Shown here in pieces: positions 1-5,176 of a DNA stretch of 5,443 nucleotides. This stretch comes from an uncultured Lachnospiraceae bacterium (GTDB lineage Bacteria > Bacillota_A > Clostridia > Lachnospirales > Lachnospiraceae), in NCBI GenBank assembly GCA_902796775.1, contig CADBQK010000267.1:1-5443 (forward strand), given 5' to 3'. Under the pieces are notes generated by a model. It saw nothing but the letters and a program-made list of their open reading frames with translations, was not told the origin of the DNA and ran no database searches. The position numbers and the translations under genes were made by a program. Position 1 is the stretch's first letter; every line of letters starts with the position of its first letter.

Positions 1-376
1 AAGGTACATTCGGTTGACGGAGCTAATACCTGAATTACTCGATTATGTTGATCATAAAAGGGTACAGCTTTTAGTTGCCGTCGAGATCTCCTACATCGAC
101 AAAGAAATCCAGCGCTGGCTCTATGCGTATATTAGAGACAACGGTGCTGTGAAACTGAACCAGATCGGCATCCTGCGGACACAACTGCAGGCCGGTGCGA
201 TCACGGAGGCAAAAATGATTATGTTACTGAACGACAGTCAGCCGGGGAAGGTACCTTCTTCCAAGCTGACGTTTTCGGAGAAGAAGTTGCGGGAGTATTT
301 CCCGGCAGATTACACGACGACACAGATGAGAAGCATCATTGAACATCTGCTTCAGGAGTGGAAGCAGAGTCAATGA
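1..376 (+). CDS. ParB/Spo0J-family partition protein, C-terminal part (5' end outside window)
   Basis: This is the last 124 codons of a gene that begins before the window. The frame is open from base 2, and the TTG at base 14 is an internal Leu rather than a start. The stretch RYIRLTELIPELLDYVD followed by AVEISYIDKE resembles the region after the helix-turn-helix in ParB-like proteins of Clostridia plasmids and integrative elements, where 'R.IRL..LI.ELL..VD' is recurrent. A lysine-rich segment and a C-terminal helix (TTQMRSIIEHLLQEW) follow, as in those relatives. ParB binds centromere-like parS sites and works with a ParA ATPase to segregate or stabilise the replicon; parA would be expected just upstream, outside the window. 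The stop lies 28 bases before repA, so the two are probably co-transcribed. The DNA-binding half is not visible, so the family call rests on the C-terminal pattern alone. Confidence 0.75.
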   Translation, partial: RYIRLTELIPELLDYVDHKRVQLLVAVEISYIDKEIQRWLYAYIRDNGAVKLNQIGILRTQLQAGAITEAKMIMLLNDSQPGKVPSSKLTFSEKKLREYFPADYTTTQMRSIIEHLLQEWKQSQ

Positions 377-404
377 CGATAATGGATGAGGGGGGATAAG
401 CTGT

Positions 405-1526
405 ATGAAGTTTAACTACTATTACGGATCTGAGGCTGATCAGTTCAGTTTTATCCGGATCCCGAAGATAATGCTGACGGACAGTGTTTTTCAGGAATTG
501 TCCATGGCGGCAAAGGTGCTGTATGGGGTACTTCTGGACAGGATGAACCTGTCCATGAAGAACGGCTGGCTGGATGAAGAAAAGCGGGTTTACATCATCT
601 ACCAGATCGGTGAGATCCAGGAGGATCTGGGCTTTTCAAAGAAAAAAGCTATGGATCTGCTTACAGAACTGGAGGTTTTCGGGTTGCTGCAGAAGAAGCG
701 CCGTGGCCACGGTCTGCCGAACATTCTGTACGTGAAGAATTTCATGGCGGAATCTGATGCAAGTGGTGCAGAAATGAGTACCTCTGGGCAGCATCGGGAG
801 AAGGAAACGGAAGAGGAGATCGATGCTGTGCTGCTCTCAAAACCTGATCTCGGGGATGAGGCGAAAGGGAGTACAGGCATAGACACAAAGAAATCATTGA
901 CCGTGGTCTGTTCCAGAAGTGCTGATATGGTCACCTCTGACCAATCCGAGCATGGTTCCAGAGGTGACGGAATCCGCACCCAAGAGGTTACCAAATCTGC
1001 ACTTCTTGAAGTCCCGGATCCGGCACCTCTTAAGAATCAGACTAATATAAATAATACTTACAAGAGTAATACAGAATCTAATCTTATCGTATCGACGGAG
1101 AGCCAGGCAGTTGAGGATACGATGCGAAGAGATGAGAAACTCAAAACAGATGATCCCGGCATTAGGGCAAAGCTTTATCGTCAGATCATCCGGGAGAACA
1201 TCAACTATGATGACTTGCTGATATCCCATGCGGATGATGCTGAACTGATTGAAGGCATTGCAGATCTGATCCTGGAGACCGTGATCGGCAGACAGAATGA
1301 GATCCTGGTTGCCGGCGGCCGTTATCCGGCAGAAATGGTAAGAAGCCGGTTTTTGAAGCTGAACTATTTTCACATCGAGTACGTACTGCGCTGCCTGAAG
1401 CAGAACACGACAAAAGTGAAAAACATCCGGAAATACCTGCTGGCGGCACTTTTCAATGCCCCGTCCACCATGGATGGATACTATCAGGCGGAAGTCAATC
1501 ACGATATGCCACAGTATGCACGGTAG
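405..1526 (+). CDS. repA: Replication initiator RepA (RepA_N domain plus C-terminal DUF6017)
   Basis: Predicted replication initiator of a plasmid or ICE, 373 residues. Residues 1-113 match the RepA_N winged-helix domain: an opening MKFNYYYGSEADQF, then FIRIPKIML, SMAAKVLYGVLLDRM, and a predicted recognition region around QEDLGFSKKKAMDLL. This domain binds iterons or origin DNA in related plasmids. Residues 114-256 are a polar, low-conservation linker. Residues 257-372 are the DUF6017 domain, seen in RYP.E.VRSRFLKLN, HIEYVL.CLKQNT and KYLLAALFNAPSTMDGYY. The ATG at 405 is preceded by an AGGGGGG ribosome binding site (389-395) at 9 bases. Position after parB and before a CD1845-like gene is the standard order in these elements. 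No iterons are visible in the linker-coding DNA, so the origin cannot be placed. The length and both domains look complete. Confidence 0.9.
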   Translation: MKFNYYYGSEADQFSFIRIPKIMLTDSVFQELSMAAKVLYGVLLDRMNLSMKNGWLDEEKRVYIIYQIGEIQEDLGFSKKKAMDLLTELEVFGLLQKKRRGHGLPNILYVKNFMAESDASGAEMSTSGQHREKETEEEIDAVLLSKPDLGDEAKGSTGIDTKKSLTVVCSRSADMVTSDQSEHGSRGDGIRTQEVTKSALLEVPDPAPLKNQTNINNTYKSNTESNLIVSTESQAVEDTMRRDEKLKTDDPGIRAKLYRQIIRENINYDDLLISHADDAELIEGIADLILETVIGRQNEILVAGGRYPAEMVRSRFLKLNYFHIEYVLRCLKQNTTKVKNIRKYLLAALFNAPSTMDGYYQAEVNHDMPQYAR

Positions 1527-2016
1527 CTGCGAGCCACATCCAGACGAAAGAACAAAGATGTTGTGTGTGGCTTTCAACAGGAATCTCGATGATTATTGAT
1601 ATGCAAGAGGAGGCGACGATACGATGCGATGCGAAACGATCGGCAGACGACCCAAGTGTTAAGGCAAGGATCTATGAGCAGATCATCCGGGAAAACATCA
1701 GCTATGACGACCTGATGATCTCCCATCCTGAGGATAAAGAATTGATCCAAGGCATTGCGGATTTGATTCTGGAAACGGTAGTAGACAACCAGTCGGAGAT
1801 CCTGATTGCCAGCTGTCGATATCCGGCTCAGGTCGTAAAAAGCAAGTTCCTGAAGCTGAATTACATGCATATCGAGTATGTTCTGCACTGTTTGAAACAG
1901 AACACGACGGATGTGAAGAATATCCGGAAATATCTGCTGGCTGCACTTTTTAATGCTCCGTCAACCATGGACGGGTATTACCAGGCAAAAGTTAACCATG
2001 AAATGCCACAGTATGC
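1116..2016 (+). repeat. Tandem partial duplication of the 3' end of repA (two diverged copies, 1116-1519 and 1618-2016)
   Basis: The 3' third of repA is repeated once, directly downstream and in the same orientation. Both copies begin at an exact GATACGATGCGA (1116-1127 and 1618-1629) and end at an exact ATGCCACAGTATGC (1506-1519 and 2003-2016). The offset is 502 bases at the left end and 497 at the right, so there is a net 5-base difference between the copies, located in the segment just before DDP. The encoded proteins differ at about 24 of 116 aligned residues, mostly conservatively, while the DNA also differs at many silent positions. That pattern suggests an old duplication with both copies kept under protein-level selection. 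Identity was counted by hand. Confidence 0.85.
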
Positions 2017-2029
2017 TATGGTGCGCTGA
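1589..2029 (+). CDS. Stand-alone DUF6017 protein, paralog of the RepA C-terminal domain
   Basis: A 146-residue protein that is almost entirely the DUF6017 domain of the preceding RepA, without the RepA_N DNA-binding part. Key blocks are shared: IIRENI.YDDL, IADLILETV, FLKLNY.HIEYVL, CLKQNTT.VKNIRKYLLAALFNAPSTMDGYY. Hand alignment gives about 92 of 116 identical residues. The function of DUF6017 is not known. A free copy could modulate RepA through domain-domain contacts, but that is inference. Start choice is uncertain. The ATG at 1589 has an AGGA (1579-1582) at 6 bases; GTG at 1565 and ATG at 1601 are in-frame alternatives. The strongest Shine-Dalgarno (GAGGAGG, 1607-1613) instead points to an out-of-frame ATG at 1624. 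The stop is 19 bases before the next gene. It could be a decaying remnant, but the long undisturbed conserved reading frame argues for function. Confidence 0.75.
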   Translation: MIIDMQEEATIRCDAKRSADDPSVKARIYEQIIRENISYDDLMISHPEDKELIQGIADLILETVVDNQSEILIASCRYPAQVVKSKFLKLNYMHIEYVLHCLKQNTTDVKNIRKYLLAALFNAPSTMDGYYQAKVNHEMPQYAMVR

Positions 2030-2048
2030 TTGATGGAAGGAGAAAGGC

Positions 2049-2360
2049 ATGATGACAAAAAGAAGTCCCCGTGTATTGACGTGGATTGTATGTATACCGT
2101 TGATGATACTGATTGGGAGCTTACAGGCAGTAGGCACAGTTCTCACAGCAATCAGTGCTATTGTGTTTAAGACCATCAGCTCACTAATGATTTTTGTTAC
2201 ACTGCTGCTTCTTGTTTTTGGGCTGTTTACCTGGGCACAGACACTAGTAGTAGTGCTGATTAGCGTGAGTATATTCTGGCTGCCTGAAGGAATTGCCTTG
2301 GTTGTACTTGGGCTGACCTTTATTCAGGCGAAATTGCGGGATTTACTTGATTGCCGTTGA
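2049..2360 (+). CDS. Small three-helix membrane protein, CD1845-like
   Basis: A 103-residue hydrophobic protein with three predicted membrane segments at about residues 9-36, 40-62 and 65-91. It has a short basic N-terminus (MMTKRSPR) and a charged C-terminal tail (QAKLRDLLDCR). Size, three-helix layout and the closing L.RDL-type tail resemble CD1845 family proteins, small membrane proteins of unknown function encoded just after repA in Clostridia ICEs and plasmids. The family call therefore rests on topology plus gene order, not on a catalytic motif. A good ribosome binding site, AAGGAG (2037-2042), lies 6 bases before the first ATG and 9 before the second (2052), so either could start it. 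It sits 19 bases after the DUF6017 gene and is probably the last gene of that operon. No clear terminator follows it. Confidence 0.6.
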   Translation: MMTKRSPRVLTWIVCIPLMILIGSLQAVGTVLTAISAIVFKTISSLMIFVTLLLLVFGLFTWAQTLVVVLISVSIFWLPEGIALVVLGLTFIQAKLRDLLDCR

Positions 2361-2458
2361 TATGTCTGTAAGGATAATCCAAAACAGATTCTCAGGATAT
2401 CGGATTTACAAAAATACACGAGGCGAGACTTTTTAATCTATTCTTAATTCTCCGGATA

Positions 2459-2486
2459 TTGATTTTTCCCGCAGAAGTGTTAGTAT
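2459..2486 (+). promoter_or_regulatory. Candidate sigma-A promoter (extended -10) for the riboswitch transcript
   Basis: TTGATT (2459-2464) resembles a -35 box. TAGTAT (2481-2486) with an upstream TG (2478-2479) forms an extended -10. The spacer is 16 bases. Transcription would start near 2492-2494, just where the aptamer's first stem begins, which supports the assignment. Each hexamer matches the consensus at only four of six positions. Confidence 0.5.
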
Positions 2487-2493
2487 TCTATCA

Positions 2494-2592
2494 ATAAAAG
2501 GGAGTAGCGCAGCGGCAGATATGCCGGACTTGAAAACGTCAGTACGATGTGGATACCCGCATCCGTATCAAGTGAGACCGCAAGACTTTTAT
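2494..2592 (+). promoter_or_regulatory. yybP-ykoY-type manganese riboswitch (aptamer)
   Basis: Conserved bases of the yybP-ykoY (Mn2+-sensing) RNA appear in order: AAAAGGGAGTAGC (2496-2508), the L3-like AACGTCA (2535-2541), and GTGAGACC (2572-2579). The fold agrees. P1 pairs ATAAAAG (2494-2500) with CTTTTAT (2586-2592), with GG (2501-2502) able to pair with CC (2578-2579). P2 is a 5-bp CGGCA/TGCCG hairpin with loop GATA (2513-2526). A 6-bp ACTTGA/TCAAGT helix (2528-2533 with 2567-2572) carries the asymmetric AAACGTCA internal loop. Above it is a GTACG/CGTAT plus ATGTGG/CCGCAT arm with one bulged C and an ATAC loop. In known members two loops dock to bind Mn2+ and close P1. An oddity is that GCAAGA (2580-2585) separates GAGACC from the rest of P1, whereas the usual form continues directly as CCUUU. 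No covariance search could be run. Confidence 0.75.
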
Positions 2593-2623
2593 CAGGGCAC
2601 GGGCTGTGGTAAAAGTCTTTTTT
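2584..2623 (+). terminator. Riboswitch-controlled intrinsic terminator
   Basis: GACTTTTATCA (2584-2594) pairs with TGGTAAAAGTC (2607-2617), an 11-bp stem with one G-U pair, followed by six T (2618-2623). The left arm contains CTTTTAT (2586-2592), which is also the 3' strand of the aptamer P1 stem, so P1 and this hairpin cannot form together. Ligand-stabilised P1 should block termination and turn the downstream hydrolase gene ON, the logic known for transcriptional yybP-ykoY switches. Confidence 0.8.
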
Positions 2624-2677
2624 CTTTACCCAGGCTTCCCGAGATAAAGTCGGAGAAATCGGAAAGGAGAAAAACCA

Positions 2678-3760
2678 GTGAAAAAGAAAACATCGAAAAA
2701 GAGGATAATACTGATCGTTCTTTTCTGCGTCATCATTCTGGCTGTTTGCGGCTGGGGGATGTTTTGTATAAAGATATACGATGAAAACTTTAATGTCCGG
2801 GGAGATAGCTACGAACCCCTGATGCTGCGCCTGGAGGATTTCAGGGGACTAAGGTGCTCAGAATATACGTTTCCTTCCGACCATGGACAGATGCTGGCAG
2901 GTTACCTTTACAGCGCCGGGGAAGATCAGCGCGGAGTTGTGGTCGTTGCCCACGGCTTTGGCGACGGAGGACACAACTCCTATATGGACGCCGCGAACTA
3001 TTTTGCCCAGCACGGCTGGTATGTTTTTGCCTATGATGCCACAGGGACCGATCAGAGTGAAGGCGATGGTGTAGGCGGTGTTCCGCAGGGCGTGATAGAT
3101 CTTGATCATGCCATTTCGTTTGTTGAGGCGGATGAAGACCTTTCCAATCTCCCCATTGTTCTTTTCGGACATAGCTGGGGCGCGTACAGTGTATGCAGTG
3201 TGTTGAACTATCATCCTGAGGTAAAGGCTGTCATTGAATGCTCAGGCTTTAACAGCTCATCGGATATGTTTGAGTCCGGCGGAAAATCGCAGGCTGGGGG
3301 ACTGATTTATGCCATGACACCCTTTGTGAAGCTCTATGAGCGGGTAAAATATGGGAAATATGCAGAAAAAACCGCAATGGATGGCTTTGCATCTACAGAT
3401 GCGGCTGTGATGGTCGTTCACAGTGCAGATGATGACGTGATAGAAATCGGGTACGGATATGATAAATACTATAAGAAATATAAGGATGATGCCCGTTTCA
3501 CCTTCCTCAGATTTGAGGACAAAGGCCATAATAATATTCTCAATGACCCGGAAGATACCTACAAGGATGAGTTTAATGCCAAATTCGATCAGTGGCTTGA
3601 GAGCCTGGATTACGATTATAAGGCAGAAGAAAACAAGGAGCGTTTCATAGAGGAAAAAGCGGAATATATTATGCAGAATCTGGACCACGCCAGATGGAGC
3701 AGCCGTTTGGATGAAGAGCTGTTCTCTTCGTTTTTGGCGTTCTACAATAATGCGATATAG
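2678..3760 (+). CDS. Membrane-anchored alpha/beta hydrolase
   Basis: A 360-residue protein with a lysine-rich N-terminus (MKKKTSKKR) and one hydrophobic segment at about residues 9-32. It is probably a signal anchor placing the catalytic domain outside the membrane. The fold is an S33/Hydrolase_4-like alpha/beta hydrolase: strand and oxyanion region VVVVAHGFGDGG (87-98), strand VFAYDATGTDQSEG (116-129), nucleophile elbow GHSWG with Ser166, acid-residue strand VMVVHSADDDVI (Asp251-253, Asp252 aligning best), and His284 in GHNNIL. The triad is therefore complete. The substrate is unknown; esterase, lipase and peptidase activities are all possible. A charged helical C-terminal extension (about 312-360) follows. 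The GTG start at 2678 has AAGGAGA (2664-2670) 7 bases upstream. It is alone in its transcription unit, behind a Mn2+-type riboswitch and ahead of a strong terminator, so manganese-dependent expression is inferred. Confidence 0.85.
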   Translation: MKKKTSKKRIILIVLFCVIILAVCGWGMFCIKIYDENFNVRGDSYEPLMLRLEDFRGLRCSEYTFPSDHGQMLAGYLYSAGEDQRGVVVVAHGFGDGGHNSYMDAANYFAQHGWYVFAYDATGTDQSEGDGVGGVPQGVIDLDHAISFVEADEDLSNLPIVLFGHSWGAYSVCSVLNYHPEVKAVIECSGFNSSSDMFESGGKSQAGGLIYAMTPFVKLYERVKYGKYAEKTAMDGFASTDAAVMVVHSADDDVIEIGYGYDKYYKKYKDDARFTFLRFEDKGHNNILNDPEDTYKDEFNAKFDQWLESLDYDYKAEENKERFIEEKAEYIMQNLDHARWSSRLDEELFSSFLAFYNNAI

Positions 3761-3835
3761 GGAATGACTTGTTCCACCCTGAGATTTTCAATGAGTTACT
3801 GATATAGTATAAAAGAACAAGCTTACTTTATTTGG

Positions 3836-3869
3836 GTCCCCCTGGAATATTGTTCCAGGGGACTTTTTT
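3836..3869 (+). terminator. Intrinsic terminator after the hydrolase gene
   Basis: GTCCCCCTGGAA (3836-3847) pairs with TTCCAGGGGAC (3853-3863), an 11-bp GC-rich stem with one bulged C and loop TATTG, followed by six T (3864-3869). It lies 75 bases after the hydrolase stop and closes that one-gene unit. Confidence 0.9.
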
Positions 3870-3878
3870 CTGTAGGAT

Positions 3879-4031
3879 ATGAAGAAAGAAAAATGGAATG
3901 ATGGATGGAAACTGATCAAGCCGGGCCAGACACCCATAATGGCTGCAATGATGGGAGATGCAGGGAGGTTAGGCAGATCAGGAGATATGGTGGAGGAAAT
4001 GAAGAGATGGAGATCTCTTTTCTTTGATTAG
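3879..4031 (+). CDS. Orphan 50-codon ORF, possible gene remnant
   Basis: An ATG-to-TAG frame encoding 50 residues that begins MKKEKWNDGWKLIKPGQTP and ends MKRWRSLFFD. It starts 10 bases after the T-tract of the preceding terminator. The only Shine-Dalgarno-like bases (AGGA, 3874-3877) are one base from the ATG, too close to serve well. The opening 'KW..GWKL' is vaguely like N-termini of glycoside hydrolase family 2 enzymes, but no family motif follows, so no function is assigned. It may be the broken 5' end of a lost gene, or not a gene. No other ORF covers 3870-4094. The rest of that stretch holds only a short CTGGGTA/TATCCAG hairpin (4050-4067). Confidence 0.2.
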   Translation: MKKEKWNDGWKLIKPGQTPIMAAMMGDAGRLGRSGDMVEEMKRWRSLFFD

Positions 4032-4094
4032 AGTAATCTTTACAGCAGTCTGGGTACTTGTATCCAGGCAACCATAGCCAGAAAACAGATTAAG

Positions 4095-4153
4095 AAAAGG
4101 CACGGAGAAGCAGCATAGCAATAGGCTGCCTACTCTCCGTGCTTTTGTTTTTT
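4095..4153 (+). terminator. Long hairpin terminator without an obvious gene upstream
   Basis: AAAAGGCACGGAGA (4095-4108) pairs with TCTCCGTGCTTTT (4134-4146) with one bulged G. The stem continues inward through GCAGC/GCTGC (4110-4114 with 4125-4129), and T-rich TTTTGTTTTTTC follows on the + strand. The A-run at the 5' base means it could also terminate minus-strand transcription. The nearest upstream intact + strand gene already has its own terminator, so this one probably belongs to a gene that has been lost, or insulates the downstream genes. Confidence 0.8.
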
Positions 4154-4167
4154 CTTCAGTATACTCT

Positions 4168-4506
4168 ATGGTAACCCCTGAACGAACATTCGATGCAGAG
4201 TTGCCAGATTTGGGATATCTGAGGGTGTTTAATCAGATCATCAGGTTATCAAGAGGAAGTCGCTTATATGGCGACCATATGAAAGACACATTCAGGTATG
4301 ATTACGGTAAAACAACTGAACGCAGTGCGGAGCAGGATTATCAAAGAGCAGCAGGAGGAGTAGCTGATTATGTACCAGATTTCGATAGGATGAAGTATGT
4401 AGAACTCAATCGCCCATTTTGGTACGCCATTGTACGTGAGAAGACCGGACTGCCGGTGTTTATTGGAATCTTAAATCGGTTATGCGAACGGAGAGAGAGG
4501 GGATAA
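4168..4506 (+). pseudogene. Serpin C-terminal remnant (112-codon ORF)
   Basis: Residues 76-103 (KYVELNRPFWYAIVREK, then TGLPVFIGILN) match the C-terminal serpin signature region, where '..RPF.Y.I....TG...F.G...N' forms strands s4B and s5B just after the reactive-centre loop. The PROSITE-type pattern is met at all positions but one, with Trp where an aliphatic, Phe or Tyr is usual. Serpins are about 370-400 residues. Here the preceding 75 residues do not show the conserved serpin core or a recognisable hinge (the run of small residues after EEGT), so a functional inhibitor cannot be made. The ATG at 4168 has no Shine-Dalgarno sequence. The ORF begins just after a terminator, and its 3' end carries the ribosome binding site of the next gene. 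A truncated serpin fused to unrelated sequence is the best reading; a genuine small unknown protein is the alternative. Confidence 0.5.
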
Positions 4507-4510
4507 AGTG

Positions 4511-5176
4511 ATGAGAAGAATATTCGTTGATCTGGAGATGTGCCCAATTCCAAAGGAATACGCAACTGAGAAGGAGCTCTGCAATCTGGAGACCATAGAG
4601 ATCGGAGCTGTCGCTCTCGATGAGGACGGCAGAGAGATCGCCTCCTTCAAAGAATATGTTAGGCCGCAATACGCCAAAAATATCCCGCAGCACATCAAAA
4701 AACTGACCGGCATCTCTTATGAAACTGTTCAGGAAGCTGCCTCCTTCAAGGAAGCTTTAGGCCGCTTTACCAGTTGGTGCGGAGAAATGGATTACACCAT
4801 CTATTCATGGAGTGATAACGACCTTCTCCAGATCCTTCAGGAAACGACCCTGAAAGAGATCGCAGATACTCCACAAATGAACTACATGTATCATCACTGG
4901 AAAGACTTCCAGCAGGAGTATTGTGAGCTCTTCCCCATGGATCATGTGATGAGTCTCGAAAAGGCAGTCAATTACTGCGGACTCGAAATCAAGGGTAGAG
5001 CACACGACGGATTAAACGACGCCAGGGCAACCGCAGATATCTACCGCATGATCAATGACAAAGAAACCTTCGCCCGGTTTCAGGAGAGAGTGCTGGACTT
5101 TTTCAAGCCCAAGACGGTTTCGACTACGCTGGCAGATCTCTTCGATTTTTCCATGCTCCAGGTATCGACCTCATAA
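4511..5176 (+). CDS. DEDDh-type 3'-5' exonuclease (DnaQ/RNase T-like)
   Basis: A 221-residue protein containing a full DnaQ-like exonuclease domain, which removes nucleotides from 3' ends of DNA or RNA using two metal ions. Counting from the ATG at 4511, Exo I is IFVDLEM with Asp7 and Glu9, followed by ETIEIGAV. Exo II is SWSDNDLLQI with Asp104 as the likely ligand. Exo III is HDGLNDARATADIY with His165 and Asp170, the DEDDh spacing. The domain spans about residues 3-182; a short Phe-rich tail follows. It could be a stand-alone proofreading or repair exonuclease or an RNA-trimming enzyme; the sequence does not decide. GTG at 4508 is an in-frame alternative start, but GAGGGG (4497-4502) is 8 bases from the ATG and only 5 from the GTG, so the ATG is preferred. 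It begins just after the serpin-like ORF's stop and has no clear promoter or terminator of its own. Confidence 0.88.
   Translation: MRRIFVDLEMCPIPKEYATEKELCNLETIEIGAVALDEDGREIASFKEYVRPQYAKNIPQHIKKLTGISYETVQEAASFKEALGRFTSWCGEMDYTIYSWSDNDLLQILQETTLKEIADTPQMNYMYHHWKDFQQEYCELFPMDHVMSLEKAVNYCGLEIKGRAHDGLNDARATADIYRMINDKETFARFQERVLDFFKPKTVSTTLADLFDFSMLQVSTS

Noticed and set aside
1532..1572. Inverted repeat AGCCACA / TGTGGCT between repA and the DUF6017 gene
   Set aside because: The stem is 7 bp with a 27-base loop and no T-tract. It is too weak for an intrinsic terminator; at most it is a minor structure around the GTG at 1565.
894..1577. 227-codon minus-strand ORF
   Set aside because: It lies antisense to repA, which has clear domains. 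Its composition is Cys/His/Ile-rich as expected for a shadow frame, and it has no Shine-Dalgarno sequence.
2521..2784. 87-codon + strand ORF starting MPDLKTSVRCG
   Set aside because: It begins inside the riboswitch aptamer, reads through the terminator hairpin and overlaps the 5' end of the hydrolase in another frame. It has no ribosome binding site and no family resemblance.
3257..3688. 143-codon minus-strand ORF with hydrophobic stretches
   Set aside because: It is a shadow of the hydrolase gene. The hydrophobic run arises from antisense reading of Asp/Glu/Lys-rich codons.
3768..3821. Inverted repeat CTTGTTC / GAACAAG and a promoter-like TTTTCA-17-TATAAA after the hydrolase stop
   Set aside because: A transcript from here would hit the strong terminator at 3836-3869 almost at once, and the repeat arms are only 7 bp across a 40-base gap. 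It is likely chance in AT-rich 3' UTR sequence.
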